A stretch of DNA of 64,000 bases from Notospermus geniculatus (GCA_002633025.1 NMRB01000804.1:1-64000), one strand, 5' to 3'; numbered from the stretch's first letter, positions 9,337 through 19,644 are shown. Program-made: numbers and translations. Notes: a model not told the origin generated them from the letters alone.

Positions 9337-9512
9337 AATGAGAACTACCGCCACTGTGAGGCGCTGTGAGCGGTTGAACCTTTTTTTCGACGTCTCGGTC
9401 CGTGTTGCAATGCGTCAAGGACGTCGTGACGCTACGTCATTGCATTGCTTTGCTCTGTTTTTGACGAGTTCGGTCGCACCGCTCACAGCGCCGCCCTGTC
9501 GGGGTAAAATGT
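9337..9512 (-). mobile_element. MITE-like family A, copy A2
   Basis: Inverted orientation: begins CCGCCACTGTGAGGCGCTGT, carries CGTCAAGGACGTCGTGACGC, and ends CACCGCTCACAGCGCCGCCC. Both ends are present. Confidence 0.85.
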
Positions 9513-9805
9513 CGAACGGGTTCCGAACTCGCTGAGCGCTGATTTTTTACTCGTCGTCTCCGACATTTAGCAGAATGAATCCGCCCCGCGGCGAAAAAAA
9601 ACAAGCAGTCCTAATAGAGGGTGGGTCAACATGGCGACCGATTGTTTTATGGTCTGTAGTGTCCCTTTAGAGCTATTCGTAACCATCTTTCATGAAGTTA
9701 ATAGTAGGCCTATCGGAGACAACATTAAAACGCCAGCAAGACATTCCGTGTAAAAGTTCCCTCCGAATGGGACAGCTTCAATACATCAGACAGGTGATAT
9801 TCTTA

Positions 9806-9981
9806 GGCCCGTTTCCGCTACAGCCACATAACAGCGCTTCCGCAACAGTTTGCAGTGAGCGGTGAGCTTTTCACAGTTGCATAAATAAAACGCAAAATCT
9901 TTGCTAGATTATCGTGGCACTCCCTAAACACAGCAAAAACCGCACCGCTGACTGCAAATCCGGTGAAGTGCAAACGGGGCG
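9806..9981. repeat. Inverted-repeat element, family M
   Basis: The left end GGCCCGTTTCCGCTACAG and right end GAAGTGCAAACGGGGC are imperfect inverted copies. Inner GCAGTGAGCGGTGAG and CCGCACCGCTGACTGC also pair. A single copy is seen. Confidence 0.55.
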
Positions 9982-10355
9982 TTCATCTTCTGCCTGATTC
10001 ACCACCGTCCACCCACGTGTTCTCAGAACTCAAAGCGTTAAACCAATCTCCTCCACTCCCCTTTGAGAATGAAGACAACATTCGCAAGTGACTCGAAACA
10101 TGAAAGCTTCTTGCTCAATGTTTTCATCAAAACCCCGAACCGCTTGCACCGGCACAAACCCGTCGTCATGGTAACCTGTATAGAAATAGACAGAAATGTT
10201 GTCGGTGTGTCGCTTTTGTTTTTTCGCCCACCACTCGATGGTTTGTTAGAATATGTATTATATAGCCCCACTTTGGGTCGACGTTAATTCTGCTCTTCTT
10301 TCAAAAAATACCCGGGTGAGAAACGCTTTGAATGCATTCACTGAGCGTTGTTTGT
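9982..10355. other. Unique stretch, nothing recognised
   Basis: It contains a 74-codon ORF (10,063-10,287) beginning with TTG. I could not relate it to any family and found no splice context. Confidence 0.35.
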
Positions 10356-10359
10356 ATCA

Positions 10360-10735
10360 CACGCTGTGCAAGACTTGTTGCAAAGAAATTGAGCGAGACC
10401 TGTTCCTCGGCCCGCTATATTTGTGCAAGACTTTCCTCTGGCTGCTAAAGTTGTGCGAGACTTGTTATCTGGTCTGGTGTAGCTGTGCGTGACGTGCTGT
10501 TCTGGTCTGCTAAAGTTGTGCACGACTTGTTGCTCTGAGATGCTGAAATTTGCGAGAATTGTTGCTCTGGCCTGCTAAGCTTGTGCAAGACTTGTTGTCT
10601 CTGGCCTGTTGAAGCGGTGCGAGACTTGTTGTTCTGGGTGCTAAAGTTGTGCGAGACTTGTTCTGGGCTGCTAAAGTTGTGCGAGACTTGTTGCTTTGGC
10701 CTGCAAAAGTTGTGCGAGACCTGTTGCACCCCCTG
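10360..10735. repeat. Minisatellite, ~30-bp units
   Basis: Roughly eleven degenerate units of GTTGTGCGAGACTTGTTGCT followed by a CTGGCCTGCTAAA-type segment. The low-complexity ORFs on the minus strand (10,445-10,789) are artefacts of the array. Confidence 0.9.
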
Positions 10736-11095
10736 ACGCCGTCTGTCACGTCTTCCGCAGACGTGTTTTGGTTCTGTCAGCCCAACCACAACACCGGTGA
10801 ATATCCTGGAACACAGATCACGTCTCGCAAATTTGCTTCTCCTTCCGGGACGATCGTCGCTGCACGATCAAGGCCTCCAATCATGATGATTGAAGACAGC
10901 ACCGTTTCCAAGACGATTTAAAAGCTCGGCCCGTGGTAACTAAGCTACGCTTCCCATGGGCTTTGTGAATGGTGCGTATTGTAATAGAAAACCGGAATGA
11001 CTCTGGTATGTACGAAGCACAGATAAACTGAAAAGATGGCGGTCATGTAGGCCACAGCATCGTGGGCTCCACAGAATATTGGGCGAAAAAATGTA

Positions 11096-11200
11096 CAGCA
11101 GGAGAAAACCGGAGCACCCGTAAGAAATCTGCGCCGTCATAGAGAGAGTCGCCCTCTCCCCATGACATCATGAAGTGCCCGTATGCTCCCATTCTGAGGT
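11096..11200 (-). mobile_element. SINE body fragment
   Basis: CAGCAGGAGAAAACCGGAGC followed by CTGCGCCGTCATAGAGAGAG matches, on the same strand, the SINE body adjoining the tRNA-like head at 3,912-4,095. No tRNA head remains. Confidence 0.5.
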
Positions 11201-11627
11201 ATGAAAAAACACTGTCCTGCATATTTCGCATTTTCTATCCAACCCGTTGTTTTTGTCGTTACGGCGTAAACAAACACATATCCTCCACATCGGCCTAAAA
11301 GACTCCAGTCTAACGAGATTCATCCTGGTGATGTTTACCCAGTACCTCTCATGCAAATATAAAAGTAGGCACTAGATCAAATGTTGCGCAATTACGGTCT
11401 CACTGTACAGATTTGTGACGCTACCCTGCACTCATAATCCGGGCAGTTATAGCATCAACAACCCACCACAGCACGTCTGCTCCTTGCCTTGTTAGCAGAA
11501 TATTGGCCATAAATACTTGGCGCTAATCTGACTGGATAGTGTGTACCATGTCAACACACCGGGTTAGGAGCAATTTATGGGCAATGATGAGATTTAATAC
11601 TTCCGGTGAGATCGGTCAGTGTTTTGA

Positions 11628-12224
11628 TTGGACAATAAACACAGAATCGACAAGGTGATCTTTCACGTGAGAGGCTTATTCAAACACAGATGCCTCCGCG
11701 ACGCCATCTTTCGGCGTCTTCAGACCAAGCAATCAGCTGCCTCCACGGGGGCGCCACCTTTTGGTGTCTTCAGTCCAACCAATCAGCTGCTTCCACGACG
11801 GACGCCACCTTTTGGTGTCTTCATATCAACCAATCAGCTGCTTCCACGACGGACGCCACCTTTTGGTGTCTTTCCTATCAACCAATCAGCTGCTTCAACG
11901 ACGGACGCTACCTTTTGGTGTCTTCATATCAACCAATCAGCTGCCTCCACGACGGGCGCCACCTTTTGGTGTCTTCATATCAACCAATCAGCTGCCTCGA
12001 TCCACGACAGACGCCACCTTTCGGTGTCTTCAGACCTCATCAAAACCTACCCAGGAATGACAGAGAAGCAGACAATCGTCTACCTGGCCTGGGAGGCCGT
12101 GACCCACGTCTTATCCGTCGACAGCGCTTCTAACCCAATACGTCGATACAGCTCGCGCAAGCAGGAAGAAAATAAATCTATATACTCAGTGAGTGAATGG
12201 GTTTCGGAAGAGACTGACAGCTAG
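11628..12224 (+). CDS. Doubtful 198-codon ORF over CCAAT minisatellite
   Basis: The ORF has no ATG at its 5' end (TTG). It reads through seven 50-51-bp repeats, giving PPFGVF, INQSAAST and ATFWCL motifs that alternate as unit lengths change phase, then a unique C-terminal part with DLIKTYPGMTEKQ and ending VSEETDS. All three forward frames are open across the array because the unit is close to 17 codons. The counterpart at 13,126-13,722 keeps the same length, which is mildly in favour of coding. I recognise no domain. An accidental ORF is the likelier reading. Confidence 0.2.
   Translation: MDNKHRIDKVIFHVRGLFKHRCLRDAIFRRLQTKQSAASTGAPPFGVFSPTNQLLPRRTPPFGVFISTNQLLPRRTPPFGVFPINQSAASTTDATFWCLHINQSAASTTGATFWCLHINQSAASIHDRRHLSVSSDLIKTYPGMTEKQTIVYLAWEAVTHVLSVDSASNPIRRYSSRKQEENKSIYSVSEWVSEETDS
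11697..12036. repeat. CCAAT-box minisatellite (~51-bp units)
   Basis: Seven units carry GACGCCACCTTTTGGTGTCT followed by AACCAATCAGCTGC. Five of six internal boxes match the NF-Y consensus RRCCAATSR and overlap a CAGCTG E-box. Downstream, CTATATACTCAG near 12,178 is TATA-like. It could be a promoter-type array or just a minisatellite with these motifs in its unit. Confidence 0.85.
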
Positions 12225-12597
12225 TGACGACATGTAGTAGGATAGCTCGGTGTTAGTTTGTATAGCTTGGCTATGCTGCTGTACTATTCAGTATAGNCCA
12301 ACAACACCGGTGAATATCCTGGAACACAGATCACGTCTCACAAATTTGCCTCTCCTTCCGGGACGATCGTCGCTGCACGATCAAGGCCTCCAATCGTGAT
12401 GATTGAAGACAGCACCGTTTCCAAGACGATGTAAAGCTCGGCCCGTGGTAACTAAGCTACGCTTCCCATGGGCTTTGTGAATGGTGCGTATTGTAATAGA
12501 AAACCAGAATGACTCTGGTATGTACGAAGCACAGATAAACTGAAAAGATGGCGGTCATGTAGGCCACAGCATCCACAGAATTTGGTGAATAAATGTA

Positions 12598-12705
12598 CAG
12601 CAGGAGAAAACCGGAGCACCCGTAATAGAAATCTGCGCCGTCATTAGAGAGTCACCCTCTCCCCCATGACATGAAGTGCCCGTATGCTCCCATTCCGAGG
12701 TATGA
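12598..12705 (-). mobile_element. SINE body fragment (second copy)
   Basis: Counterpart of 11,096-11,200, with CAGCAGGAGAAAACCGGAGC retained. Confidence 0.5.
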
Positions 12706-13125
12706 AAAAACACTGTCCTGCATATTTCGCATTTTCTATCCAACCCGTTGTTGTCGTTACGGCGTAAACAAACACATATCCTCCACATCGGCCTAAAAGA
12801 CTCCAGTCTAACGAGATTCATCCTCGTGATGTTTACCCAGTACCTCTCATGCAAATATAAAAGTAGGCACTAGATCAAATGTTGCGCAATTACGGTCTCA
12901 CTGTACAGATTCGTGACGCTACCCTTCACTCATAATCCGGGCATTTATAGCATCAACAACCCACCACAGCACGTCTGCTCCTTGCCTTGTTAGCAGAATA
13001 TTGGCCATAAATACTTGGCGCTAATCTGACTGGATAGTGTGTACCATGTCAACACACCGGGTTAGGAGCAATTTATGGGCAATGATGAGATTTAATACTT
13101 CCGGTGAGATCGGTCGGTGTTTTGA

Positions 13126-13722
13126 TTGGACAATAAACACAGAATCGACAAGGTGGTCTTTCACGTGAGAGGCTTATTCAAACACAGATGCCTCCGCGAC
13201 GCCATCTTTCGGCGTCTTCAGACCAAGCAATCAGCTGCCTCCACGGGGGCGCCACCTTTTGGTGTCTTCAGTCCAACCAATCAGCTGCTTCTACGACGGA
13301 CGCCACCTTTTGGTGTCTTCATATCAACCAATCAGCTGCTTCCACGACGGACGCCACCTTTTGGTGTCTTTCCTATCAACCAATCAGCTGCTTCAACGAC
13401 GGGCGCCACCTTTCGGTGTCTTCAGACCAACCAATCAGCTGCCTCCACGAGGGGCGCCACCTTTTGGTGTCTTCATATTAACCAATCAGCTGCCTCGATC
13501 CACGACAGACGCCACCTTTCGGTGTCTTCAGACCTCATCAAAACCTACCCAGGAATGACAGAGAAGCAGACAATCGTCTACCTGGCCTGGGAGGCCGTGA
13601 CCCGCGTCTTATCCGTCGACAGCGCTTCTAACCCAATACGTCGATACAGCTCGCGCAAGCAGGAAGAAAATAAATCTATATACTCAGTGAGTGAATGGGT
13701 TTCGGAAGAGACTGACAGCTAG
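13126..13722 (+). CDS. Doubtful 198-codon ORF (second copy)
   Basis: Same length and same non-ATG beginning as 11,628-12,224. The repeat section differs by several amino-acid replacements, while the final part ending VSEETDS is nearly unchanged. Frame conservation over allele-level divergence is weak evidence for coding. Confidence 0.2.
   Translation: MDNKHRIDKVVFHVRGLFKHRCLRDAIFRRLQTKQSAASTGAPPFGVFSPTNQLLLRRTPPFGVFISTNQLLPRRTPPFGVFPINQSAASTTGATFRCLQTNQSAASTRGATFWCLHINQSAASIHDRRHLSVSSDLIKTYPGMTEKQTIVYLAWEAVTRVLSVDSASNPIRRYSSRKQEENKSIYSVSEWVSEETDS
13195..13534. repeat. CCAAT-box minisatellite (second copy)
   Basis: Seven units, as in 11,697-12,036. AACCAATCAGCTGC is conserved in four internal units and as TAACCAATCAGC in one. 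No copy-number change from the first array. Confidence 0.85.
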
Positions 13723-13849
13723 TGACGACATGTAGTAGGATAGCTCGGTGTTAGTTTGTATAGCTTGGCTATGCTGCTGTACTATTCAGTATAGCACACT
13801 CAAAACTGCATTTTAGCTCCATAGACAACATCGCATTGAATGTACATAC

Positions 13850-13935
13850 ATGTACAGTGGGAGGAAACCGGAGTGCCGGGGAAAACATGCGTGTGAAAGA
13901 AAGTGGTCTGGACATTATCCAGCCCTATGACCTCC
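13850..13935 (-). mobile_element. SINE-like body fragment
   Basis: GTGGGAGGAAACCGGAGTGC resembles the inverse of the GGTTTCCTCC body motif of the SINE at 2,965-3,236. Only a short piece remains. Confidence 0.35.
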
Positions 13936-13968
13936 TCAGTGATGACATACGTGGATGGCTACACTTTA

Positions 13969-14112
13969 GGGAGGTTTAGAAATCAAACGATGAACGTAAA
14001 CGTTAACGACAATGTTTGTACCGAAAATGCAGTATAAAATCCGGTTAATGTGTGGTATGAAAAATAACGTTGTCGTACATTTTACGTTTAACGTTTGATT
14101 TCTAAACCTCCC
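13969..14112. mobile_element. MITE-like family G
   Basis: Terminal inverted repeats GGGAGGTTTAGAAATCAAAC and the exact mirror GTTTGATTTCTAAACCTCCC. Internal GTAAACGTTAACGAC and GTCGTACATTTTACG also pair partly. The 144-bp size suits a non-autonomous DNA transposon. A single copy is seen here. Confidence 0.85.
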
Positions 14113-14725
14113 CATTACCATTCTGACGACGCCATTCCAAAGTAGAATCCCGGTGTAACATTTTTGAGTGTTCCCCATCAGTGAGTGTTTCCCTACTATT
14201 GTCTGACGGAATAAGCAGAGACTTGACAACACACAGAGAAACGTGTCGATCTATCTGCCAGCGTTTCCCAAACAAGGAATACACAGACAACGGAAACACT
14301 AGTAGAATGTACCACCGGTGTATAACGTCCTGCTGTCACTCTTTTACATGTAGCTTTCGGTTTCGCAGTTGTCAGCGATATCTCGCTCTCGGACAAACAT
14401 CATGTAACGACTTGTCGATTTTGCTATAGAATGCGTGCAGTAGTTTGACTCCCACGGGAGACAGTAATGCTACACGCTACATCTAGCTTAGCTGTACTGT
14501 GAGTGCAGTCGCCTTGTATTTGATGCGCCGTGACGTGTTGCAAATGTTGCACATCATCAATGATTCGTGCCGATTGCATTCGTATCACTTCGGGTCTTTC
14601 CGTCATTTTCCGCTAAAAACAAAGCACAGTTCCGAGCTGGACGTTGAGAGTGTGTCGTTGTGACAGGGATCTAAGTCCCCCTGGAATCAAAGTCCGCTTT
14701 TATTTTTCAACGAGGGATTAGTGTG
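14113..14725. other. Unique stretch, nothing recognised
   Basis: Non-repetitive sequence with short ORFs on both strands only. GACAGGGATCTAAGTCCCC (14,663) has a weak relative at 19,412. Confidence 0.35.
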
Positions 14726-14772
14726 GCTAGAGACCATTTGAATACGGTATTAGCCATACAATTGACGATTCT

Positions 14773-15006
14773 CGAATTCGCAGATCTGCGCACTTCCGCC
14801 GAAAGTCTCAACCAGACCCTCGATCTGAAACCAGCTGACGTGACGCCAGCCATGATTCAACAATGGTCGACTCTGACGCAACGTCTTCGAAGTCACTGTC
14901 GTGGGGTTGTGTGCGTCACATCATTCAGCTTCAGATCGAGGTTGTGGTTGAGATTTCGGCGGAAGTGCTCAGATCTTTGTCGTTTACGTCAATTTGAGAA
15001 CGGTCT
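14773..15006. mobile_element. MITE-like family E, copy E1
   Basis: The left arm contains GATTCTCGAATTCGCAGATC and TGCGCACTTCCGCCGAAA; the right arm mirrors it with TTTCGGCGGAAGTGC and AATTTGAGAACGGTCTA. The centre holds GCGTCACATCATTC and ATGATTCAACAATGG. Its end coincides with the first base of duplication 4. Confidence 0.8.
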
Positions 15007-16032
15007 ACATGTATAGCAGATTATTGTGTTCCGCCGGACTTGCCTTCCTAGGACTTCCTCCTCTGATATACCGGCTTTCAGAATCGTGATACTCTCTTTA
15101 CTTTCAAACACCCCAGTCATCTTTCCGTCCTGGGTCCAATCAGTGTCGGACCCCATTTTTTCATACGATAGACGTACAGTTCAGTCCAGAGCGTACCCTC
15201 CTTTGCAAAAGTACACTTCAATATCATAGACTATTCGTTGGAATTTTAAAATGGCGTTACCGTTACTGAACAAGTTTGTATGATGAAGCAGTGTGTTCCA
15301 AGAGCCCCCCTCTAGACGGAATATTCAATACCATCAACATGTACCACATCCACACATGCAGTTTCACGTCTATATTATTATGTTAAGAGGGTGCTCCACA
15401 GGCAGAGAATAAATAATATTGAACATGTGAAAACAACGAGAGAATGGCGACGAAGTTTCCCAGGGGCTGGGCTGGAAAATATTCCCTGCTGAAATAGACA
15501 AGTGGATGCCTAGAGGGATGAGGCAGGCCCGTTTAGTGCTGCTGAGCTGAGCAGAGAGATCGACACTGCCTGATAATCTGCCTGTAGGAGGCGCTCTGCA
15601 GATTACAGCGACAGCCGGAGCAAACCTGCAACCCAACAGAATAATGTTGGTAAGAGTTCAGAACCTTGAACTAGACCAGGGAACGTCGTTAAGCTCATAT
15701 TTCCTACAGAACTCCGGAACCGACCTCGAAAATAATCAGATTACTCACTATTGATCAAAAGACTACCAGGGCGCATCACACGTATGACGTTATGGTACAG
15801 GCTGCCTTGCGCGAGACTACTCATTGTCTAGTCAAGGCCGTTGACCTCTGAACTGAATTTGCATAGCAATATGGCGCAGTACAGCCGCCATTAGTGAAGT
15901 CAACCTTGCGCCAAGTTGCTTTTTGGAGGCGCGCCACGGTAATAAGCAAAACTTTTCAGGAATGGGGAATGGCCCTTTGGGAGGGAAATTTACCCTTTCA
16001 ATTCAATAGTTTTAACCACTAGTGACACCTAT
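15007..16032. repeat. Duplication 4, first copy
   Basis: The block begins ACATGTATAGCAGATTATTG and ends CACTAGTGACACCTAT. It is repeated at 16,216-17,252. Right of it comes a probable Penelope-like fragment (16,033-16,214) absent from the other copy. Short ORFs (15,026-15,229) repeat unchanged but show no domain. Confidence 0.93.
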
Positions 16033-16214
16033 AGAATTTCGAGGTAGCCGTGTTGATCAAGAAGATTGAAATCAGGAAAAAGTACATAATAACACCATTT
16101 TTTGTAGATCAACTTGAGTATATTGGGACGAGCTTTCGACACTACCGTGCCTTCATCAGGTCTGACAACAAAGATTAACAAACATCAATATAGCAGGCAC
16201 AGTGGACAATACAA
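16033..16214 (-). mobile_element. Probable Penelope-like retroelement fragment
   Basis: Unshared sequence between the two duplication 4 copies. On the minus strand it carries a hammerhead-ribozyme-like core (16,134-16,159) followed by TCGTCCCAATATACTCAAG. Penelope-like elements are known to carry hammerhead motifs in their terminal repeats. No reverse-transcriptase coding sequence is present. Confidence 0.5.
16134..16159 (-). ncRNA. Hammerhead-ribozyme-like core
   Basis: Read on the minus strand: CTGATGA, then A, a 5-bp stem GGCAC/GTGTC closed by GGTA, then GAAA. This has the order and conserved boxes of a minimal hammerhead (CUGAUGA, stem II, GAAA). Stems I and III are not obvious by eye, so activity is uncertain. 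Confidence 0.5.
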
Positions 16215-16215
16215 N

Positions 16216-17252
16216 ACATGTATAGCAGATTATTGTGTTCCGCCGGACTTGCCTTCCTAGGACTTCCTCCTCTGATATACCGGCTTTCAGAATCGTGATA
16301 CTCTCTTTACTTTCAAACACCCCAGTCATCTTTCCGTCCTGGGTCCAATCAGTGTCGGACCCCATTTTTTCATACGATAGACGTACAGTTCAGTCGAGAG
16401 CGTACCCTCCTTTGCAAAAGTACACTTCAATATCATAGACTGGAATTTTAAAATGGCGTTACCGTTACTGAACAAGTTTGTATTGGTATGATGAAGCAGT
16501 GCGTTCCAAGAGCCCCCCTCTAGACTCAATATTCAATACCATCAACATGTACCACATCCACACATGCAGTTTCACGTCTGTATTATTATGTTAAGAGGGT
16601 GCTCCACAGGCAGAGAATAAATAATATTGAACATGTGAAAAGAACGAGAGAATGGCGACGAAGTTTCCCAGGGGCTGGGCTGGAAAATATTCCCTGCTGA
16701 AATAGACAAGAGGATGCCTAGAGGGATGAGGCAGGTCGGTCTGGTGTTCTGCTGAGCTGAGCAGAGAGATCGACACCGCCTCATAATCTGCCTGTAGGAG
16801 GCGCTCTGCAGATTACAGCGACAGCCGGGGCAACCTGCAACCCAACAGAACAGAATACAAGCAATGTTGGTAAGAGTTCAGAACCTTGAACTAGACCAGG
16901 GAACGTCGTTAAGCTCATATTTCCTACAGAACTCCGGAACCAACCTCGAAAATAATCAGATTACTCACTATTGATCAAAAGACTACCAGGGCGCATCACA
17001 CTTATGACGTTATGGTACAGGCTGCCTTGCGCGAGACTACTCATTGTCTAGTCAAGGCCGTTGACCTCTGAACTGAATTTGCATAGCAATATGGTGGTAC
17101 AGCCGCCATTAGTGAAGTCAACCTTGCGCCAAGTTGCTTTTTGGAGGCTCGCCACGGTACTAAGCAAAACTTTTCAGGAATGGGGAATGTGGCCCTTTGG
17201 GAGGGAAATTTACCCTTTCAATTCAATAGTTTTAACCACTAGTGACACCTAT
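16216..17252. repeat. Duplication 4, second copy
   Basis: Starts one base after the N at 16,215 and repeats 15,007-16,032 with small indels (an ATTCGT deletion near 16,438, an ATTGGT insertion near 16,482). It ends CACTAGTGACACCTAT and then diverges. Confidence 0.93.
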
Positions 17253-17355
17253 TGAGGCAGTGGGTCGGGGTCCTCATTGTAAAATACATGTACAATCTAA
17301 ACTGAGAAGATACGATATGTTAGTTTTCACCTCTGATATCTCTTTTATATAGCGC

Positions 17356-17383
17356 CTGAGGAAGACCCCGATTGGGGTCGAAA
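17356..17383 (+). ncRNA. Hammerhead-ribozyme-like core, CTGAGGA variant
   Basis: CTGAGGA, A, a perfect 6-bp stem GACCCC/GGGGTC with loop GATT, then GAAAA. The box differs from CUGAUGA at one position, which may weaken or abolish cleavage. The same type recurs at 58,517-58,545 on the minus strand, so it belongs to a repeat family. Confidence 0.45.
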
Positions 17384-17465
17384 ATTTGCGAAATATTTGG
17401 AGACGACTTTCCGATTTATTGTATACTGTGTGTCGTTTTTGTGCTCGTTTTGGATATAGGTGTTT

Positions 17466-17644
17466 CAGGCGCAGATCCAAGGGGGGGGGGCAAAGCCGGC
17501 CCGTGCCCCCTCTATTTTGTGGAAAATCTTTAAAATTGACCGGGAAATTTTGAAATTTTGAAAAGATGTTAAAATTTGACCGAGGTTTTCCACGATGTGC
17601 GCTGGCTGTGCCCCCTCTTTCCCATGATTCTGGATCCGCCCCTG
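17466..17644. mobile_element. hAT-like MITE (GGATCC ends)
   Basis: Ends CAGGCGCAGATCC and GGATCCGCCCCTG are inverted. Both arms carry G/C-rich GGGGGCA / TGCCCCC blocks. Imperfect flanking repeats GTGTTTC and GTGTTTTC could be a target-site duplication of about 8 bp, as hAT elements make. A CAGGGGCGGATC end also occurs at 27,681. Confidence 0.6.
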
Positions 17645-18810
17645 TGTTTTCACAGCAAACGCCACACACACTGAGTGAGTGACGCTGAATTTCTGTACAT
17701 AATCCTTCGATAGAACGTATTCCAGGTGTTCTATCGTGGGATGAACAATGACGATGTCTTGTGGTAGTAATACGCCAAGAGAAACACCACGAGGAAGCTT
17801 CTTATAAATGGAGCTGTGACCTTTTATAAAAACCTCTGATTGTACCGTATTTTTTCTCCGTCGCCGCGCGGGCGAACGACGAGTCTTTAAAATAACATCG
17901 TTTTCTTGATCGCCTCGGGTAGCAGGTGTAAATTCACTTTTTTTCAGTGTGACTCGGCGAGTGCGGTTTTATAAAGTACAATTTTTGATATTTCCTGTTC
18001 TTTTGATGGTTAAGAAGATAATTCGTCGCTGCAGTTAAAAGGAACAAGACGGCAGGTTGCCAGTNNNNNNNNNNNNNNNNNNNNNNNNNNNNNNNNNNNN
18101 NNNNNNNNNNNNNNNNATTGGGGGGGGGGGGGCACCTAGCGTCCATGGACCATGGATGGTAGACCTAGGGAATGTAGGCGTGCACACAAGTGCCTGGGCC
18201 ACAGTTGGTGACATTAGTTGCTGATTTAAATTGTGGGACCACAATCCTGTCATACACACTGAGAAATTTGAACATGATGCATTGGCTTTGAAGTAGGCTA
18301 CCCAGTAGGTGGCGCCACCTGCACAAACATACTGAATGAGTTTTAGGCTACCGGTAGGTGGCACCGCTTGCAGAGATAACGAATGAGTTATCTTCGGGAG
18401 CAATCTCATTGGTAGTTTTGAAGAAAAAAAAAAACCCAATTCTCCTGGGTCGAATCAACCACAGCAACAGTCATTTTGTTGACGAATTACAGGGAGAAGC
18501 TCCCAAGGGGCGAATTAGGCTGCCATGCCACAACTGTTTTAATTTATGTGTTCAAAACTGCTGATGATAGTTCCAGGGAAGCTGAGCTAACAGAGGGGAG
18601 GTCCGCACTCTCAATCCTGGTTACCAGGTTGAACGGATTCCATGGTACCGGTATCTTTGTTGCATGGCCTAGGCGGAAACAGTCGAGCTTGGTCGGGGCG
18701 CTGGCGATGCCCCCCCCCCCCGAGTTGGCTGGTACTGTATATATAAACAGCCTCCTTGAGTTCGCTTGCACAAAAAAACTTGAAGGGCTTGAGATCTGCC
18801 CGTGTAGAGG
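17645..18810. other. Unrecognised stretch with assembly gap
   Basis: Contains 52 Ns (18,065-18,116) followed by a poly-G run, a two-unit repeat of about 54 bp with TAGGTGGC (about 18,290-18,390), and a poly-C run at 18,711. ORFs across it (18,035-18,439 minus, 18,476-18,910) run through the gap or low-complexity DNA and are not credible genes. Confidence 0.5.
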
Positions 18811-19010
18811 TTCTCCACTGACGTCACAACGGTCACGTGACTGCAAAGAACCGGCCATGTGGGCCGTCAAGTGGCGTCAAAACTCACGTCATGATATTTT
18901 GACGTCATGATCTGTGTGTTGACGCTGTGTTCATGCCGTGACGTTGCTTGGCGTTTTGACGAACAATATGGCGGCATCGTTGTCATGGAAATGTGAAGCC
19001 AGGTGAAGAA
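18811..19010 (+). mobile_element. MITE-like family B, copy B1
   Basis: Matches 30,078-30,297 from ACTGACGTCACAACGGTCAC through GATCTGTGTGTTGA to ATGGCGGCATCGTTGTCATG. The end is degraded (GTGAAGAACTTC instead of GTGAAGAACCTCTATAG). Confidence 0.8.
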
Positions 19011-19550
19011 CTTCGATAGAAGGAAATCGTAGATAGATAGTCCGTGACGGAAAAGTTCCACCAGACTTCTACCATTGTCGCTGGAGAGAAGCAGCTGACA
19101 CACACAAATCTCCTCGTTCCGCCACCTGACATAGATTCCATGTTTTAGATTAAACCATCCTTTCTTTCCCACGGCAGTGTTTGGTGCCATGGCGACAACC
19201 ATAATCTCTGTCGACAGAGATTTGGACGACTGAATGGCGGTTTGTGAATGCCATCCTGAGTTCGTCTGGGTTTTAAAGTGCAAATTCCCTCGTGATTTCT
19301 GTACGCCTGTGGCCTAAATGTACCATTTTTAGGCACCGCCATGACCCGAGTCCATGCTACTTTAACACAACTTGAATGTCGCTTGGACAGGAAATAATTG
19401 TACAGAGGTGTGGCAGGGATTATATTCCCCTGGAAGCAAAGTCTGGGTCCTATTGTAGGCCTACTGCCCGATCAACCGCTAGTTTTCCTTAGTGAACGAT
19501 TACGTCACTAGCCCTGACCAAAACCAAAGCCGTGCAGACTTACATTCCTA
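19011..19550. other. Unrecognised stretch
   Basis: Two overlapping minus-strand ORFs (18,867-19,283 and 19,145-19,342, the latter opening MAVPKNGTF) look somewhat protein-like, but one runs into family B and neither has clear splice sites. No gene is called. Confidence 0.35.
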
Positions 19551-19554
19551 GGAC

Positions 19555-19640
19555 ATTGATCCCTGTCACACCAGGAATCGAACGCTGAGTCCACGAGTCC
19601 GACCTCATTACCACTGCTCCAAGCGATCCCGGATGACCGC
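19555..19640 (-). mobile_element. tRNA-derived SINE head
   Basis: Minus strand: GGAGCAGTGGTAATGAGG as A-box region and GCGTTCGATTCCTGG as B-box region. A cloverleaf does not close. Confidence 0.5.
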
Positions 19641-19644
19641 GGCT

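Larger units (their letters stand above)
10782..12296. repeat. Duplication 3, first copy
   Basis: The block starts CCAACCACAACACCGGTGAA and ends TTCAGTATAG just before the N at 12,297. It is repeated at 12,298-13,794. It includes SINE-body sequence (11,096-11,200) and the CCAAT minisatellite. Confidence 0.93.
12298..13794. repeat. Duplication 3, second copy
   Basis: Repeat of 10,782-12,296, starting directly after the N. Differences include a deletion near 12,574 and substitutions that move individual minisatellite units between the TCAGACC and CATATCA variants. Confidence 0.93.

Noticed and set aside
10445-10789. Minus ORF with repeated QQVSHNF-like motifs
   Set aside because: Product of the ~30-bp minisatellite at 10,360-10,735.
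18867-19342. Two overlapping minus ORFs, one opening MAVPKNGTF
   Set aside because: One runs through MITE family B, they are in different frames, and no splice sites or duplicates support either.
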